64,000 nt of DNA from CAYYFX01 sp964571855 (GTDB taxonomy: Bacteria; ARS69): positions 62,001-126,000 of the forward strand of contig CAZNDO010000003.1 of the NCBI GenBank assembly GCA_964571855.1, read 5' to 3'. Below, piece by piece: positions 35,126 to 43,877 of the stretch (position 1 is its first letter; each line of letters begins with the position of its first letter). The notes under the pieces were generated by a model, which was given only the letters and a program-made list of their open reading frames with translations, was not told the DNA's origin and searched no databases. A program made the position numbers and the translations under genes.

Positions 35126-36292
35126 CTACTGGACGGCGGCCGCGTCCGCGGCGGCGGCAGTGTCGGCGGAGGCCACCTGGGCGGCGGCCAGCACGTCGGC
35201 CGGTCCTTCGAGCAGCGCGAGCGTGGCGCCGTCCCGCAGGTCGCGCTGCCCCTTCGTGCAGATCAACTCGCCCGCCGCCACGCCGCTGGTGACCTCCGTG
35301 CGGTCGCCCTCCACGAAGCCGGTCTCCACCGGGCGCCGCACGGCCTTTCCGTCCACCGCCACGTACACGACCTTCTGCCCCTCGTCCTCCACGATGGCGC
35401 GCGACGGCACGAGCACGGCGTCGTCGTGCCGCTCCGTGACCACCTTCACCTGCGCGAAGTCCCCGGGCCGGATGCCGTCGGGCCGGCGGCGGATCTCGGC
35501 GGTCACCTTCACGGTGCCGGTGGCGGGGTCCACGATGGGGCTCACCAGCGTGACCACGCCCTTCACGTCCAGGTTCGCGCTGTCCAGGTGCAGGTCGATC
35601 TCCTGGCCCGGCCGCACGTAGCCCATGCGCCGCGACGGGACGTGCACGCGCGCGAGCAGCGGCTCGTCGTCCACGATCTCGAACAGCGGCGCGCCCGGCG
35701 ACACGTGCGCGCCGAGATCCACGAGCCGCCGCACGATGCGGCCCGCGAAGGGCGCGGCCACGCGCGTGTACTCCAGCTCCAGCCTCGCCAGCCCCAGCTC
35801 CGCCTCGCGCACGCTGCGCGTGTTCTCCACCGTCTCGAACTCCTCGGCGGAGAGCAGGCCGGCGTCGCGCATGGACGCCTTGCGGTCGAACTCCGCGCGC
35901 GCCATGGCCGCGTTCGCCTCGGCCTGCTGCGCGCGGAGGAGCGCCTCGTCGTCCTCCAGGCGCAGGAGCTCCGCGCCCGCGGCCACCCGGTCCCCTTCCT
36001 CGTGGACGAGCGCGCGGACCACGCCCGTCGTGCGGGCCACGATCTCCGCGCGGCTCTCCGCCTCGATCGTGGCGGTGGCCGTGTAGTAGGACGCGATGGC
36101 GCCCTGGGCCACCCGCTCGACCGCCACGGGCACCGGCTTCTCGTTGCGCGCGCCGCCGGGGCCCGCGGCCTGCGCGGGCGGCGGGCCCGCGCCGCCGGCC
36201 TCCTTGCTGCACGCGGACGTCAGCAGCGCGCACGCCAGGGCCAAGGCGAGGGGAGCGGCCGCGCGGCGCGCGGCGGGATGCATGAGGGTCAT
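35126..36292 (-). CDS. RND periplasmic adaptor lipoprotein (membrane fusion protein)
   Basis: 388 residues. The signal peptide ends in a lipobox (L-T-S-A-C, Cys ~28), so it is anchored in a membrane by lipid. The order is standard: a lipoyl half-motif (E-I-V-A-R-T-T-G-V-V-R-A-L), a helical hairpin at ~105-165, the second lipoyl half (A-P-F-A-G-R-I-V-R-R), a beta-barrel domain and a membrane-proximal domain. It bridges the RND permeases and a TolC-like channel encoded elsewhere. First gene of the operon. The start could be the ATG at 36292 or three codons downstream; no clear ribosome binding site. Confidence 0.92.
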   Translation of the reverse strand: MTLMHPAARRAAAPLALALACALLTSACSKEAGGAGPPPAQAAGPGGARNEKPVPVAVERVAQGAIASYYTATATIEAESRAEIVARTTGVVRALVHEEGDRVAAGAELLRLEDDEALLRAQQAEANAAMARAEFDRKASMRDAGLLSAEEFETVENTRSVREAELGLARLELEYTRVAAPFAGRIVRRLVDLGAHVSPGAPLFEIVDDEPLLARVHVPSRRMGYVRPGQEIDLHLDSANLDVKGVVTLVSPIVDPATGTVKVTAEIRRRPDGIRPGDFAQVKVVTERHDDAVLVPSRAIVEDEGQKVVYVAVDGKAVRRPVETGFVEGDRTEVTSGVAAGELICTKGQRDLRDGATLALLEGPADVLAAAQVASADTAAAADAAAVQ

Positions 36293-36613
36293 GGGGAAAC
36301 CGCCGTATCGGGGAGGTTCATGGTCCGGGTGATTCGGATCGGAGCCCGGAGATTCTCGCGCGCCGCGGGGCCGGGCGCAAGGCGGCGGGCCAGCCCCCGT
36401 CCCCCCGCGCCGGGGGACCGTCCCCGGATGCCGTCGTCCGTCCCGTGGCCCCGCCGGGCCGGAGTCCGCCCCCGGAAGCGGCCGTCCCGGTCCCTCCCGG
36501 CCGCCGGTCGGCGGCCCGGTCCTTGATCTCCCGCGGCGCCGATGCCACCTTTCCCGGGATCCTCACGACACGCGCGCCGGCGCTCCCCGCGGCGCCCTAC
36601 CCGGGAGAAACGC
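36293..36613. other. 321-nt divergent intergenic region (efflux operon / S9 peptidase)
   Basis: No supported gene. It should contain the promoters of the leftward efflux operon and the rightward S9 peptidase gene. No regulator gene, clear hexamers or operator-like inverted repeat were found. Confidence 0.4.
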
Positions 36614-38599
36614 ATGCTCCGGAACCGTTCGCTCGTTCGCACGCTGCTCGCGCTCCTTCCCGCCGGCGTGGCCGCGGTCGCCGGCCCCGCGCCCGCCCAG
36701 GTGCGGGAAGTGGGTCAGCTCGTCCTCGACGGCGTGCCCGAGATCCCCGCCCGCATCGTGGAGAAGACCCGCCAGTACCAGAACATCCGGCCGGCCGGCC
36801 TTGCCGCTTGGACGCCCGACGGCACCGGACTGTTCATCCTCACGCGCTTCGGCGAGGCCGACCAGGTCCACCACGTGGCGAAGCCCCTGGGGATGCGCAA
36901 GCAGGTCACGTTCTTCGACGAGCCCGTTGGCTCCGCCTCCTTCGGGAAGGCGGAAGACTGGTTCCTGTTCACGAAGGACGTGGGCGGCAACGAGATGTCG
37001 CAGATCTACCGCTTCGACCTCGGCACCGGCGAGGCGGCGCTCCTGACGGACGGGGAGTCCCAGAACGGTTCGCCCGTGTGGTCGAACGCGAAGGACCGGG
37101 TGGCGTGGCGCAGCACCGTGCGCAACGGCCGGGACCACGACGTCTGGGTCATGGACCCGTCCTCCCCCGACGGCAAACGGATGGTCCTGGAGGCGCAGGG
37201 CTACTTCTACCCGCTGGACTGGTCCCCGGATGACAGGACCCTGCTCGTGGCGCAGTCGGTCTCCGCGAACGAGTCGTACCTGTGGACCGTGGACGTGGCC
37301 ACCGGGAAGAGGACGCCTCTCGCGAACCACAAGAAGGTGAAGGGCGAGACGATCGCGTACGGGACGGCCGCGTTCGACGCGTCCGGGACAGGCGTGTGGT
37401 TCACGTCCGACGAGGGCTCCGAGTTCCAGCACCTGCGCTGGGCGAAGGTGGGGGCCGCGAAGTCCGAGGCCGTGCTGGCCGGCATGGGCTGGGACACGGC
37501 GATCACGGCGATGCCGGACGACCGTTCGCGCCTCGCGCTGCGCGTGAACGCCGGCGGCGCGGACCAGCTCCACTTCATGGACGCGAAGACGCGCGCGGTG
37601 GTGCAGGTGCCTCTCGAGCTCGGCATCCTGGAAGGCGCACGGTTCTCACCCGACGGGAAATCGCTGGCCGTCGAGTTCGAGACGACCGCGTCCCCGAAGG
37701 ACGTGTACGTCGTGGACGTGGCCACGCGACAGCTCACCCGCTGGACCGAGGCCGAGGTGGGCGGCCTGGACGCTTCCACGTTCGTGAAGAGCGAGCTGGT
37801 GGAGTTCCCCACGTTCGACAAGGGCCCGGACGGCAAGCCGCGCATGATCCCCGCGTTCGTGTACCGGCCGCGCGGGAACGGCCCGTTCCCGGTGGTGATC
37901 CGCATCCACGGCGGCCCGGAGAGCCAGGCGCGCGCATGGTTCTCGTACACGTCGCAGTACGAGGTGAACGAGCTGGGTTGCGCCGTGATCTACCCGAACG
38001 TGCGCGGCAGCGAGGGCTACGGGAAGACCTACCTGAAGCTGGACAACGGCTTCAAGCGCGAGGACTCGGTGAAGGACATCGGGGCCCTGCTGGACTGGAT
38101 CGACATGCAGCCGGACCTGGACGCCTCCCGCGTGGCGGTGACCGGCGGCTCGTACGGCGGCTACATGGTGCTGGCCTGCCTGGTGCACTACGGCGACCGG
38201 CTCCGCGCGGGCGTGGACGCGGTGGGCATCTCGAACTTCGTCACGTTCCTGGAGAACACGTCCGAGTACCGCCGGGACCTGCGCCGCGTGGAGTACGGCG
38301 ACGAGCGCGACCCGAAGATGCGCGCCCACCTCGAGAAGATCTCCCCCACCACGCACGCCGGGGAGATCCGCTCCGCGCTGTTCGTGGTGCAGGGCGCGAA
38401 CGACCCGCGGGTGCCGGCCTCGGAGGCGGAGCAGATCGTGAAGATCGTGCGCCAGAAGGGGAACCCCGCCTGGTACATGCTGGCCAAGGACGAGGGCCAC
38501 GGCTTCGCGAAGAAGTCGAACGCGGACTACCAGCTCTGGGCGGGATCGCTCTTCTGGGAGGAGCACCTGCTCCCGAAGAAGGCGGCGATGGGCGAGTAG
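36614..38599 (+). CDS. secreted S9 family prolyl oligopeptidase-like peptidase
   Basis: 661 residues from the ATG at 36614 (GGGAGAAA upstream), with a signal peptide (L-L-A-L-L-P-A-G-V-A-A-V-A ... A-P-A-Q). Residues ~50-390 are a beta-propeller of PD40/WD-like repeats. Residues ~400-655 are the alpha/beta-hydrolase domain. The nucleophile is in G-G-S-Y-G-G (~Ser 512), Asp in N-D-P-R-V (~596) and His in E-G-H-G-F (~628). R-I-H-G-G-P-E precedes the oxyanion region. This is the S9C acylaminoacyl/dipeptidyl peptidase layout, cleaving short peptides in the periplasm. Confidence 0.93.
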   Translation: MLRNRSLVRTLLALLPAGVAAVAGPAPAQVREVGQLVLDGVPEIPARIVEKTRQYQNIRPAGLAAWTPDGTGLFILTRFGEADQVHHVAKPLGMRKQVTFFDEPVGSASFGKAEDWFLFTKDVGGNEMSQIYRFDLGTGEAALLTDGESQNGSPVWSNAKDRVAWRSTVRNGRDHDVWVMDPSSPDGKRMVLEAQGYFYPLDWSPDDRTLLVAQSVSANESYLWTVDVATGKRTPLANHKKVKGETIAYGTAAFDASGTGVWFTSDEGSEFQHLRWAKVGAAKSEAVLAGMGWDTAITAMPDDRSRLALRVNAGGADQLHFMDAKTRAVVQVPLELGILEGARFSPDGKSLAVEFETTASPKDVYVVDVATRQLTRWTEAEVGGLDASTFVKSELVEFPTFDKGPDGKPRMIPAFVYRPRGNGPFPVVIRIHGGPESQARAWFSYTSQYEVNELGCAVIYPNVRGSEGYGKTYLKLDNGFKREDSVKDIGALLDWIDMQPDLDASRVAVTGGSYGGYMVLACLVHYGDRLRAGVDAVGISNFVTFLENTSEYRRDLRRVEYGDERDPKMRAHLEKISPTTHAGEIRSALFVVQGANDPRVPASEAEQIVKIVRQKGNPAWYMLAKDEGHGFAKKSNADYQLWAGSLFWEEHLLPKKAAMGE

Positions 38600-38624
38600 C
38601 CCGAGGGCGGTTCCGGGGAGTGCG

Positions 38625-38656
38625 AGCGGTCCGGTTCCCCCGGGAGCCGGACCGCT
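38625..38656. terminator. hairpin between converging genes
   Basis: 14-bp stem (AGCGGTCCGGTTCC against GGAGCCGGACCGCT, one G-T pair) with a 4-nt loop. It lies between the S9 gene stop and the stop of the leftward gene at 38668, and can act in both directions. Confidence 0.6.
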
Positions 38657-38667
38657 TCGCGTGCCGG

Positions 38668-39285
38668 TCAGCGCGCCCGGTACATCGACTTCAGGTCACC
38701 CCAAGTCGTTCGATCGACGGGGACCCCGCCGAAGCAGAAGAACATCAGTTCGCAAGGGTAGGCGCCGGGCACGGTGGTGCAACCACTGTACCCGCTGGGC
38801 CAGGCCCGCGGCTCGACGACGTTGCAATCCACCGTGTCGATCGGGATCCCGGGACCGCCCGGGTGCTCGGTGCACACGGATCCGCCCGGCGCATCCGATG
38901 CGTACAGGGTGACCTTCCCGGCCACGACGGGCCCCATCGGGCAGCCGCCGACCGCCAGCAGCAGGTGGCTGCCCGTCCCCGCGTTGAGGAACCCGTTGCG
39001 CGGCTCGAACCCCACGAAGTCCAGACCGGGCGACGAGCGCACGACCATCTCGGCGGCGGTCATTCCGTCCGCGGACCACGAGGCCGTGAGCCACAGATAG
39101 ACCTCGTGGACCCCCGCCGCCGGGGTGCCCCAGCCTTGCCAGGGGTCGGTCGCGGAGAAGCTCAGTCGCCAGTCGTAGCACCCGAGTCCCCAGCCCGCAG
39201 GGTCCGCCGCCCCTGCGGGTGCGGGTCCCGCCAGGATGCAGACCGGGGCGAGCAGGCGGAGCGCCAGGAGACGCGAGCGGGGCAT
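38668..39285 (-). CDS. secreted protein of unknown function ending in a W-G-x-L-K-x-x-Y-R motif
   Basis: 205 residues from the ATG at 39285, with GGGAGGG seven nt upstream. A signal peptide is present (L-L-A-L-R-L-L-A-P-V-C-I-L-A ... P-A-G-A-A). The mature part is beta-rich with several Cys (for example G-G-C-P-M-G and M-F-F-C-F-G), perhaps disulfide-bonded. I do not recognise a family; a cohesin- or Ig-like sandwich is possible. It lacks the FlgD-like tail and ends T-T-W-G-D-L-K-S-M-Y-R-A-R, similar to the end of the lamin-tail protein at 44.5 kb. Confidence 0.75.
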   Translation of the reverse strand: MPRSRLLALRLLAPVCILAGPAPAGAADPAGWGLGCYDWRLSFSATDPWQGWGTPAAGVHEVYLWLTASWSADGMTAAEMVVRSSPGLDFVGFEPRNGFLNAGTGSHLLLAVGGCPMGPVVAGKVTLYASDAPGGSVCTEHPGGPGIPIDTVDCNVVEPRAWPSGYSGCTTVPGAYPCELMFFCFGGVPVDRTTWGDLKSMYRAR

Positions 39286-39392
39286 GATGACCCTCCCGGA
39301 GGGAGGGGGCTCCCCGATTCTCCACCCGCGCAACGACCCGGATCAACCGGAAGTACGGATCAACGATACCCGGCCTTCGGGAGCGAAGACAC

Positions 39393-39423
39393 GGGAGGGC
39401 CTCCTCTTCGAGGGGACCCTCCC
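39393..39423 (-). terminator. possible terminator after the M13 peptidase gene
   Basis: GGGAGGG...CCTC can pair with GAGG...CCCTCCC around a CTCTTC-type loop. It is about 55 nt past the M13 stop in the direction of transcription. The stem contains an internal bulge. Confidence 0.35.
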
Positions 39424-39477
39424 ATGCCAGGGGACCGGGAGGGGTCGATTCAAACCGGCGCCCGTCCGCCGTTGCCC

Positions 39478-41517
39478 CTACCAGATCGCCACGCGGTCCC
39501 CCGGCTCGCGCCAGTGCCCGTCGCCGGGCTTCACGCCGAAGGCCTCGTAGAACTCCGGCATGTTGCACACCACGCCGTTCACCCGGAACCGCCCCGGTGG
39601 GTGCTCGTCGGAGAGCACGATCATGCGCGTGTACTCCGGTTCGCTCTTCTCGCGCCACACCTGCGCCCAGCCCATGAAGAAGCGCTGCTCGCCGGTCAGC
39701 CCGTCGATCACCGGCGCCGGCTTGCCGCCCAGCGAGTTCTTGTACGCCCGGTACGCGATGGCCATGCCGGACAGGTCGCCGATGTCCTCGCCCAGCGTGA
39801 GGCGGCCGTTCACGCGCAGGCTGTCGATGGCCACGTACTGGTCGTACTGCGCGGCCAGCGCATCCGCCCGCTGCATGAACGCCGTGTTGTCGGCCTCGGT
39901 CCACCAGTCACGCTTGTTACCGGCGCCGTCGAACTTGCGGCCCTGGTCGTCGAAGCCGTGGCTGATCTCGTGCCCGATCACGACGCCGATGCCGCCGTAG
40001 TTCACCGCGTCGTCCGCCGCCATGTCGAAGAACGGCGGTCGCAGGATGGCGGCCGGAAACACGATCTTGTTCAGGTTCGGGTTGTAGTACGCGTTCACGG
40101 TCTGCGGGGTCATGCCCCACTCGTCGCGGTCCACCGGCTCGTCCAGCTTGTCCATCTGCCGGCGGAACTCGAACTCGGCGGCGCGCCACGCGTTGCCCAC
40201 GTGGTCCCCGCGCACGACCTCCAGCTTCGCGTAGTCGATCCACTCGTCCGGGTAGCCCACGTACGGCCGGAACGCGGCCAGCTTCTCGTGCGCGCGCGCC
40301 TTCGTCTCCGGGCCCATCCACTCCAGTCCGTCGATCTTCTCCTGCATGGCGGACATCAGGTTCGCCACCAGCTCCTGCATCCGCGCCTTCGCCTCCGGCG
40401 GGAAGTGGCGCTCCACCCAGATCCGGCCGATCGCCTCGCCGAGGGCGCCCTCCACCTGCCGGACCCCGCGCTTCCAGCGCGGCGGCAGCTCGTTCGAGCC
40501 GGAGAGCACGCGTCCGTTGAACTCGAAGGAGGCGTCGACGAAGGCCGACCCGAGGTTCGGCGCGGAGTCCGCCAGGAGCTTCGCGGTCAGCCACGTCTTC
40601 CACGCGGCGAGGTCCGTGTCCGCCACGAAATCCGCGAACGCCGAGAAGTAGTCCGGCTGCGCGATGCACACCTGCTGCACGCCCGCCAGACCGGCCGCGT
40701 CCAGCATCGCGGTCCACTCGATGCGCGGGCTGATCGTGGAGAGCTGCGCCACGGCGTAGCGGTTGGAGACCTTGTCCACGTTCTGCACGTCCTCGAGCGG
40801 CCACTGCGCCTCGGCCATCCGCTGCTCCAGCGCGAACACCGTCTCCGCGTGCCGCGCGCCGTCCGCGATGCCGGCCAGGTCGAAGAGCCTCGCCAGGTAC
40901 TTGCGGTACTCGTCGCGCACGTGCGCCAGCGACTCCTCGTCCCGCAGGTAGTAGTTCCGGTCCGGCAGCCCCAGCCCGGACTGCGTGAACGTGAGGAGGT
41001 ACTTCGTGGCGTCGTCGAAGTCCGCGTCCCGGTAGGGCGCGATCGGCGCGGCGATCCCCCGCTGCCAGTTGCGGCCGAACGCCTGCAGCAGCTCCTGCTT
41101 CGACGCCACGGCGTCGATGCGCGCCAGCTCCTCGCGGATGGGCTCCGTGCCGCGCGCCTCGATGGCCGCGGAGTCCATGAACGTGGCGTAGAAGTCCGCC
41201 ACCTTGCGCTCCGCGGAGCCTTCGGGCAGGTCCGTGCGCGCGGCCAGCCCGTCCAGGATGGCGTGGCGCTCGTTCTCGCTGTCGATGTGCAGGGAGAGGA
41301 AGCTGCCGATCGTGGGGAAGTCCGGCGGGATCTCCACCGTGTCGAGCCACGTGCCGTTGACGTACCGGTAGAAGTCGTCGGCGGGGCTCACGCTCGGGTC
41401 GAAGTTCGCGGTGTCCACGCCGGACGTGCGCGGCGCCTCCTTCGTCCCGCAACCCGCCAGCGCACCCGCCGCGATCGCGACCGCCGCCAGGGCGGTCCTC
41501 CCGTTGCCGATTCCCAC
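39478..41517 (-). CDS. M13 family zinc metalloendopeptidase (neprilysin/PepO-like) lipoprotein
   Basis: 679 residues from the GTG at 41517, chosen because GGGGGAG lies six nt upstream. It gives a signal peptide with lipobox L-A-G-C (Cys ~23). An ATG 13 codons earlier is the alternative. The M13 signature is intact: V-I-G-H-E-I-S-H-G-F-D-D (His-Glu-His, ~517) and the third ligand in G-E-D-I-G-D-L-S-G (~575). N-A-Y-Y-N-P and W-R-E-K-S are further family blocks. Length is normal for bacterial PepO. It is expected in the periplasm, cleaving small peptides. Confidence 0.93.
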   Translation of the reverse strand: MGIGNGRTALAAVAIAAGALAGCGTKEAPRTSGVDTANFDPSVSPADDFYRYVNGTWLDTVEIPPDFPTIGSFLSLHIDSENERHAILDGLAARTDLPEGSAERKVADFYATFMDSAAIEARGTEPIREELARIDAVASKQELLQAFGRNWQRGIAAPIAPYRDADFDDATKYLLTFTQSGLGLPDRNYYLRDEESLAHVRDEYRKYLARLFDLAGIADGARHAETVFALEQRMAEAQWPLEDVQNVDKVSNRYAVAQLSTISPRIEWTAMLDAAGLAGVQQVCIAQPDYFSAFADFVADTDLAAWKTWLTAKLLADSAPNLGSAFVDASFEFNGRVLSGSNELPPRWKRGVRQVEGALGEAIGRIWVERHFPPEAKARMQELVANLMSAMQEKIDGLEWMGPETKARAHEKLAAFRPYVGYPDEWIDYAKLEVVRGDHVGNAWRAAEFEFRRQMDKLDEPVDRDEWGMTPQTVNAYYNPNLNKIVFPAAILRPPFFDMAADDAVNYGGIGVVIGHEISHGFDDQGRKFDGAGNKRDWWTEADNTAFMQRADALAAQYDQYVAIDSLRVNGRLTLGEDIGDLSGMAIAYRAYKNSLGGKPAPVIDGLTGEQRFFMGWAQVWREKSEPEYTRMIVLSDEHPPGRFRVNGVVCNMPEFYEAFGVKPGDGHWREPGDRVAIW

Positions 41518-41688
41518 GAGCGTCTCCCCCTTCGGTTCGTTGCGGCGCACCCGCACGGATCCGTTCCCGTGCAGCGTAGCGCGGCGCGCGGGCGCGGCAA
41601 AGGCGGTGGGACGGAACGCGCGCGGCCCGGGACGATCCGGCCCGTCAGGAGGCGGACGGCGGCGCGGCGATCCAGGGCGCGAGGACCT

Positions 41689-43236
41689 TCAACGCAGGAG
41701 CACGAGGCGGCCGCGCGCGGTGTCGTCGCCCTGCCGGAGCTCGTAGAAGTACACGCCCGCCGCGGCGCGGCCGCCGGACGCCGGGTCCCAGCGGAGATCG
41801 CCGGCGGTGCCTTCCCCCCGCAGCTCCCGCACGAGGCGCCCGGCGGTGTCCACGATGCGCAGACGCACGTCGCCGGGACGGGGCGCGGCCCAGACGAACT
41901 CCACCGCATCCGCGGCGTGCGACGGGTTCGGCCGCGCCATCACGCGCAGTGCCGGGGATGCCGCCGCGCCCTCGCCGGGAACACCGGTCGGCAGCGTGCG
42001 ACGGATGCGGTAGATGCCGCGCACGGCGCCGCCCTTCTGCGCGAGCCAGAGCGCGCCGTCGGGCCCGATGGCGATGTCCGAGATCTGCCCGATGCCGGTG
42101 GCCCAGTTCTCGGGATCCGGCTGGCCGGGCGCGGGCGGCGCAAGCACGAGCCCGCCCGGCCCCGGCACGAGACGGCGCATCCACTCGCCGCCCCAGTCCA
42201 TGAGGAAGTAGCTCCCGTCGTACGACGCCGGCAGCGCGTTCGGTGATGCGGACCCGGCGCGGTACATCGGCCCGCCGATCGCCGCGGCGATCACCGCGCC
42301 GTGCGGGTAGACGTACGCCGGCGCCGTGAACGTGTTGCCGGCGCCGCACGTGTCGCCGGTGCCCGGCGGATCCGGCCCCTCCAGGATCGGCCAGCCGAAG
42401 TTCTGCCCGCCCCCGCTCGCGGCGGGCACGTGGTCCACCTCCTCCCAGGAGATGAAGCCCACGTCTCCGATCCAGAGATCGCCGGTGGCGGGATCCACGG
42501 AGAAGCGGAACGGGTTCCGCAGGCCCCACGCCCAGACGAGCTTCGCATCCTCGTCCGGGTTCGCGGCGAACGGGTTGTCCGGCGGCGTGATGTCCGCCTT
42601 CGGCGGCGGGCCGGATCCGGCCCCCGGCATGGCCGACACGTCGAGGCGCAGGATCTTGCCGCGCAGGTCCACGATGTTCTGCGCATTGCACGGCGTGAGA
42701 TCCTCGCCGACGGACAGGTACAGCATCCCGTCGGTGCCGAACCGGAGCGTGCCGCCGTTGTGCAGCGGCTGGTTGTCCGGGATCACGAGAACCGTGAACG
42801 GGTTCGCGAGCGTGATCGCGGTGCTGTTCGCGTCGGTGAGGGCGCCCGAGGCCTCGTACATGACGACAACGGACTTCGCGTCCGTGCGCGTGTGGTAGAA
42901 GAAGAGGTACGGGCGCGCGGGCCACGCGGGATCCACGGCCACGCCGAGCAACCCGCGCTCCAGCTCGATCGAGACGTCCGGGATGGTGCCGATGATCGCG
43001 GAGGAGGATGCGCCCGTCGCGGCCAGGCGCACGGCGCCGCCGTTCCGCTCGAGGACGATCGCGCGTCCGTCCGGAAGGAACGCGAGCGCCACGGGCTCCC
43101 CGCTCCACGGCCCGCCGATGACGAGTTCGTGCGCGAACCCCGTGGGGACCGTCTGTGCGGCGGCGGGCGCGGCGGCGAAAGCGACGGCGCAGGCGGCGAG
43201 GCCGAGGGCCGCGTGCGGAGCGGGCCGGTGGCGCAT
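41689..43236 (-). CDS. secreted PQQ-dependent sugar dehydrogenase-like protein with FlgD-like tail
   Basis: 515 residues with a signal peptide (A-C-A-V-A-F-A-A-A-P-A-A-A-Q). Residues ~35-395 form a six-bladed propeller of the soluble glucose/aldose dehydrogenase (GdhB/YliI) type: E-R-G-L-L-G-V-A-V-D-P, H-N-G-G-T-L-R-F-G, G-L-R-N-P-F-R-F and W-I-G-D-V-G are the family blocks, including the PQQ-side His. It would oxidise sugars in the periplasm or outside with PQQ as cofactor. The last ~85 residues are the FlgD-like tail (A-R-P-N-P, I-V-D-T-A-G-R-L-V, W-D-P, G-V-Y-F-Y). Confidence 0.9.
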   Translation of the reverse strand: MRHRPAPHAALGLAACAVAFAAAPAAAQTVPTGFAHELVIGGPWSGEPVALAFLPDGRAIVLERNGGAVRLAATGASSSAIIGTIPDVSIELERGLLGVAVDPAWPARPYLFFYHTRTDAKSVVVMYEASGALTDANSTAITLANPFTVLVIPDNQPLHNGGTLRFGTDGMLYLSVGEDLTPCNAQNIVDLRGKILRLDVSAMPGAGSGPPPKADITPPDNPFAANPDEDAKLVWAWGLRNPFRFSVDPATGDLWIGDVGFISWEEVDHVPAASGGGQNFGWPILEGPDPPGTGDTCGAGNTFTAPAYVYPHGAVIAAAIGGPMYRAGSASPNALPASYDGSYFLMDWGGEWMRRLVPGPGGLVLAPPAPGQPDPENWATGIGQISDIAIGPDGALWLAQKGGAVRGIYRIRRTLPTGVPGEGAAASPALRVMARPNPSHAADAVEFVWAAPRPGDVRLRIVDTAGRLVRELRGEGTAGDLRWDPASGGRAAAGVYFYELRQGDDTARGRLVLLR

Positions 43237-43391
43237 GCGGCACTCCTCGGGCGGGGGAAGGAGGGCCGATCGTACGGATCGCGCGGGGTCGGTTCAATGC
43301 CCCCGGGACTCCCGCCACGGTCCCGCGCCGCCGCCGGCCCCGAACCCCGCCGGCGCGCCTCCGCATCGGAGGAGGCGATGAACACGCCGGG

Positions 43392-43420
43392 ATGCCCGAT
43401 CCGCGCCGGTGCGGTAGACT
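43392..43420 (+). promoter_or_regulatory. candidate promoter of the small zinc-ribbon gene
   Basis: ATGCCC (43392-43397), a 17-nt spacer, then TAGACT (43415-43420). It predicts a leader of about 30 nt containing GGGAGGA before the ATG at 43457. Confidence 0.4.
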
Positions 43421-43456
43421 CCCGCGTCTCGAGCCCGTTTCCCGAGGGAGGAACCC

Positions 43457-43651
43457 ATGGCCATCTACACCTGCGAGAAGTGCGGCATGAGCATCGGCAC
43501 CATGACCTGCGGCAAGTGCGGCGCCGAGCTCGTGCACAACACGCTGAAGAAGCCGGACGGGACGCCGGTGCACGTGGCGGAGTGCCCGAAGGGGCACGGC
43601 AAGGTCAAATCCCCCATGTGCTGCGGCACGGACATGACCTGCGCGATCTGA
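43457..43651 (+). CDS. small Cys-rich zinc-ribbon-like protein
   Basis: 64 residues with a strong GAGGGAGGA ribosome binding site. Cysteines are at 6, 9, 18, 21, 43, 55, 56 and 62: C-x-x-C at the start, a second C-x-x-C, then single and paired Cys around E-C-P-x-G-H-G-K and M-C-C-G. This suggests two metal (Zn or Fe) sites, rubredoxin or zinc-ribbon-like. Similar tiny proteins with C-G-K-C-G-A-E-L and C-P-x-G-H-G-K-I-K-S-P occur widely in environmental bacteria, with no known function. Cytoplasmic; a metal-handling or nucleic-acid-binding role is inference. Confidence 0.85.
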   Translation: MAIYTCEKCGMSIGTMTCGKCGAELVHNTLKKPDGTPVHVAECPKGHGKVKSPMCCGTDMTCAI

Positions 43652-43673
43652 ACCGCCCGCACACGGGATCCTC

Positions 43674-43708
43674 CGGGGGTCCGGCGCGCGCAAGCCGCCG
43701 GGCCCCCG
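43674..43708 (+). terminator. hairpin after the small zinc-ribbon gene
   Basis: 13-bp GC-rich stem (CGGGGGTCCGGCG against CGCCGGGCCCCCG, one G-T pair) with a ~9-nt loop, followed by TCGTTCTTG. It lies 22 nt after the stop. Confidence 0.6.
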
Positions 43709-43877
43709 TCGTTCTTGACCGTCGCTTCGTGGAAATCGTGTTGAAGCCGGGCCGGTGGAGGCGCATCCTCAGGGGCTCTTTCGGGGTGTCCTGGCCACCC
43801 GGATGGCTCGCCACGCGAAATCACCAAGAGCCAGTGCCTCTTCGGCCGGCCCGGGCGGGCCGGCGGGAGTCTCCCTC

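Noticed and set aside
39440..39465. GGGTCGATTCAAACC, resembling a tRNA T-arm
   Set aside because: No acceptor stem, D-arm or anticodon arm can be formed around it on either strand.
37282..42246. A 1654-codon open frame on the plus strand
   Set aside because: It lies antisense to the M13 and PQQ dehydrogenase genes and out of frame with the S9 gene. It is low-complexity Arg/Gly/Ala/Pro text with no domain.
43268..43300. GGTCGGTTCAATGCC, resembling a tRNA T-arm
   Set aside because: The flanking sequence does not fold into a cloverleaf.
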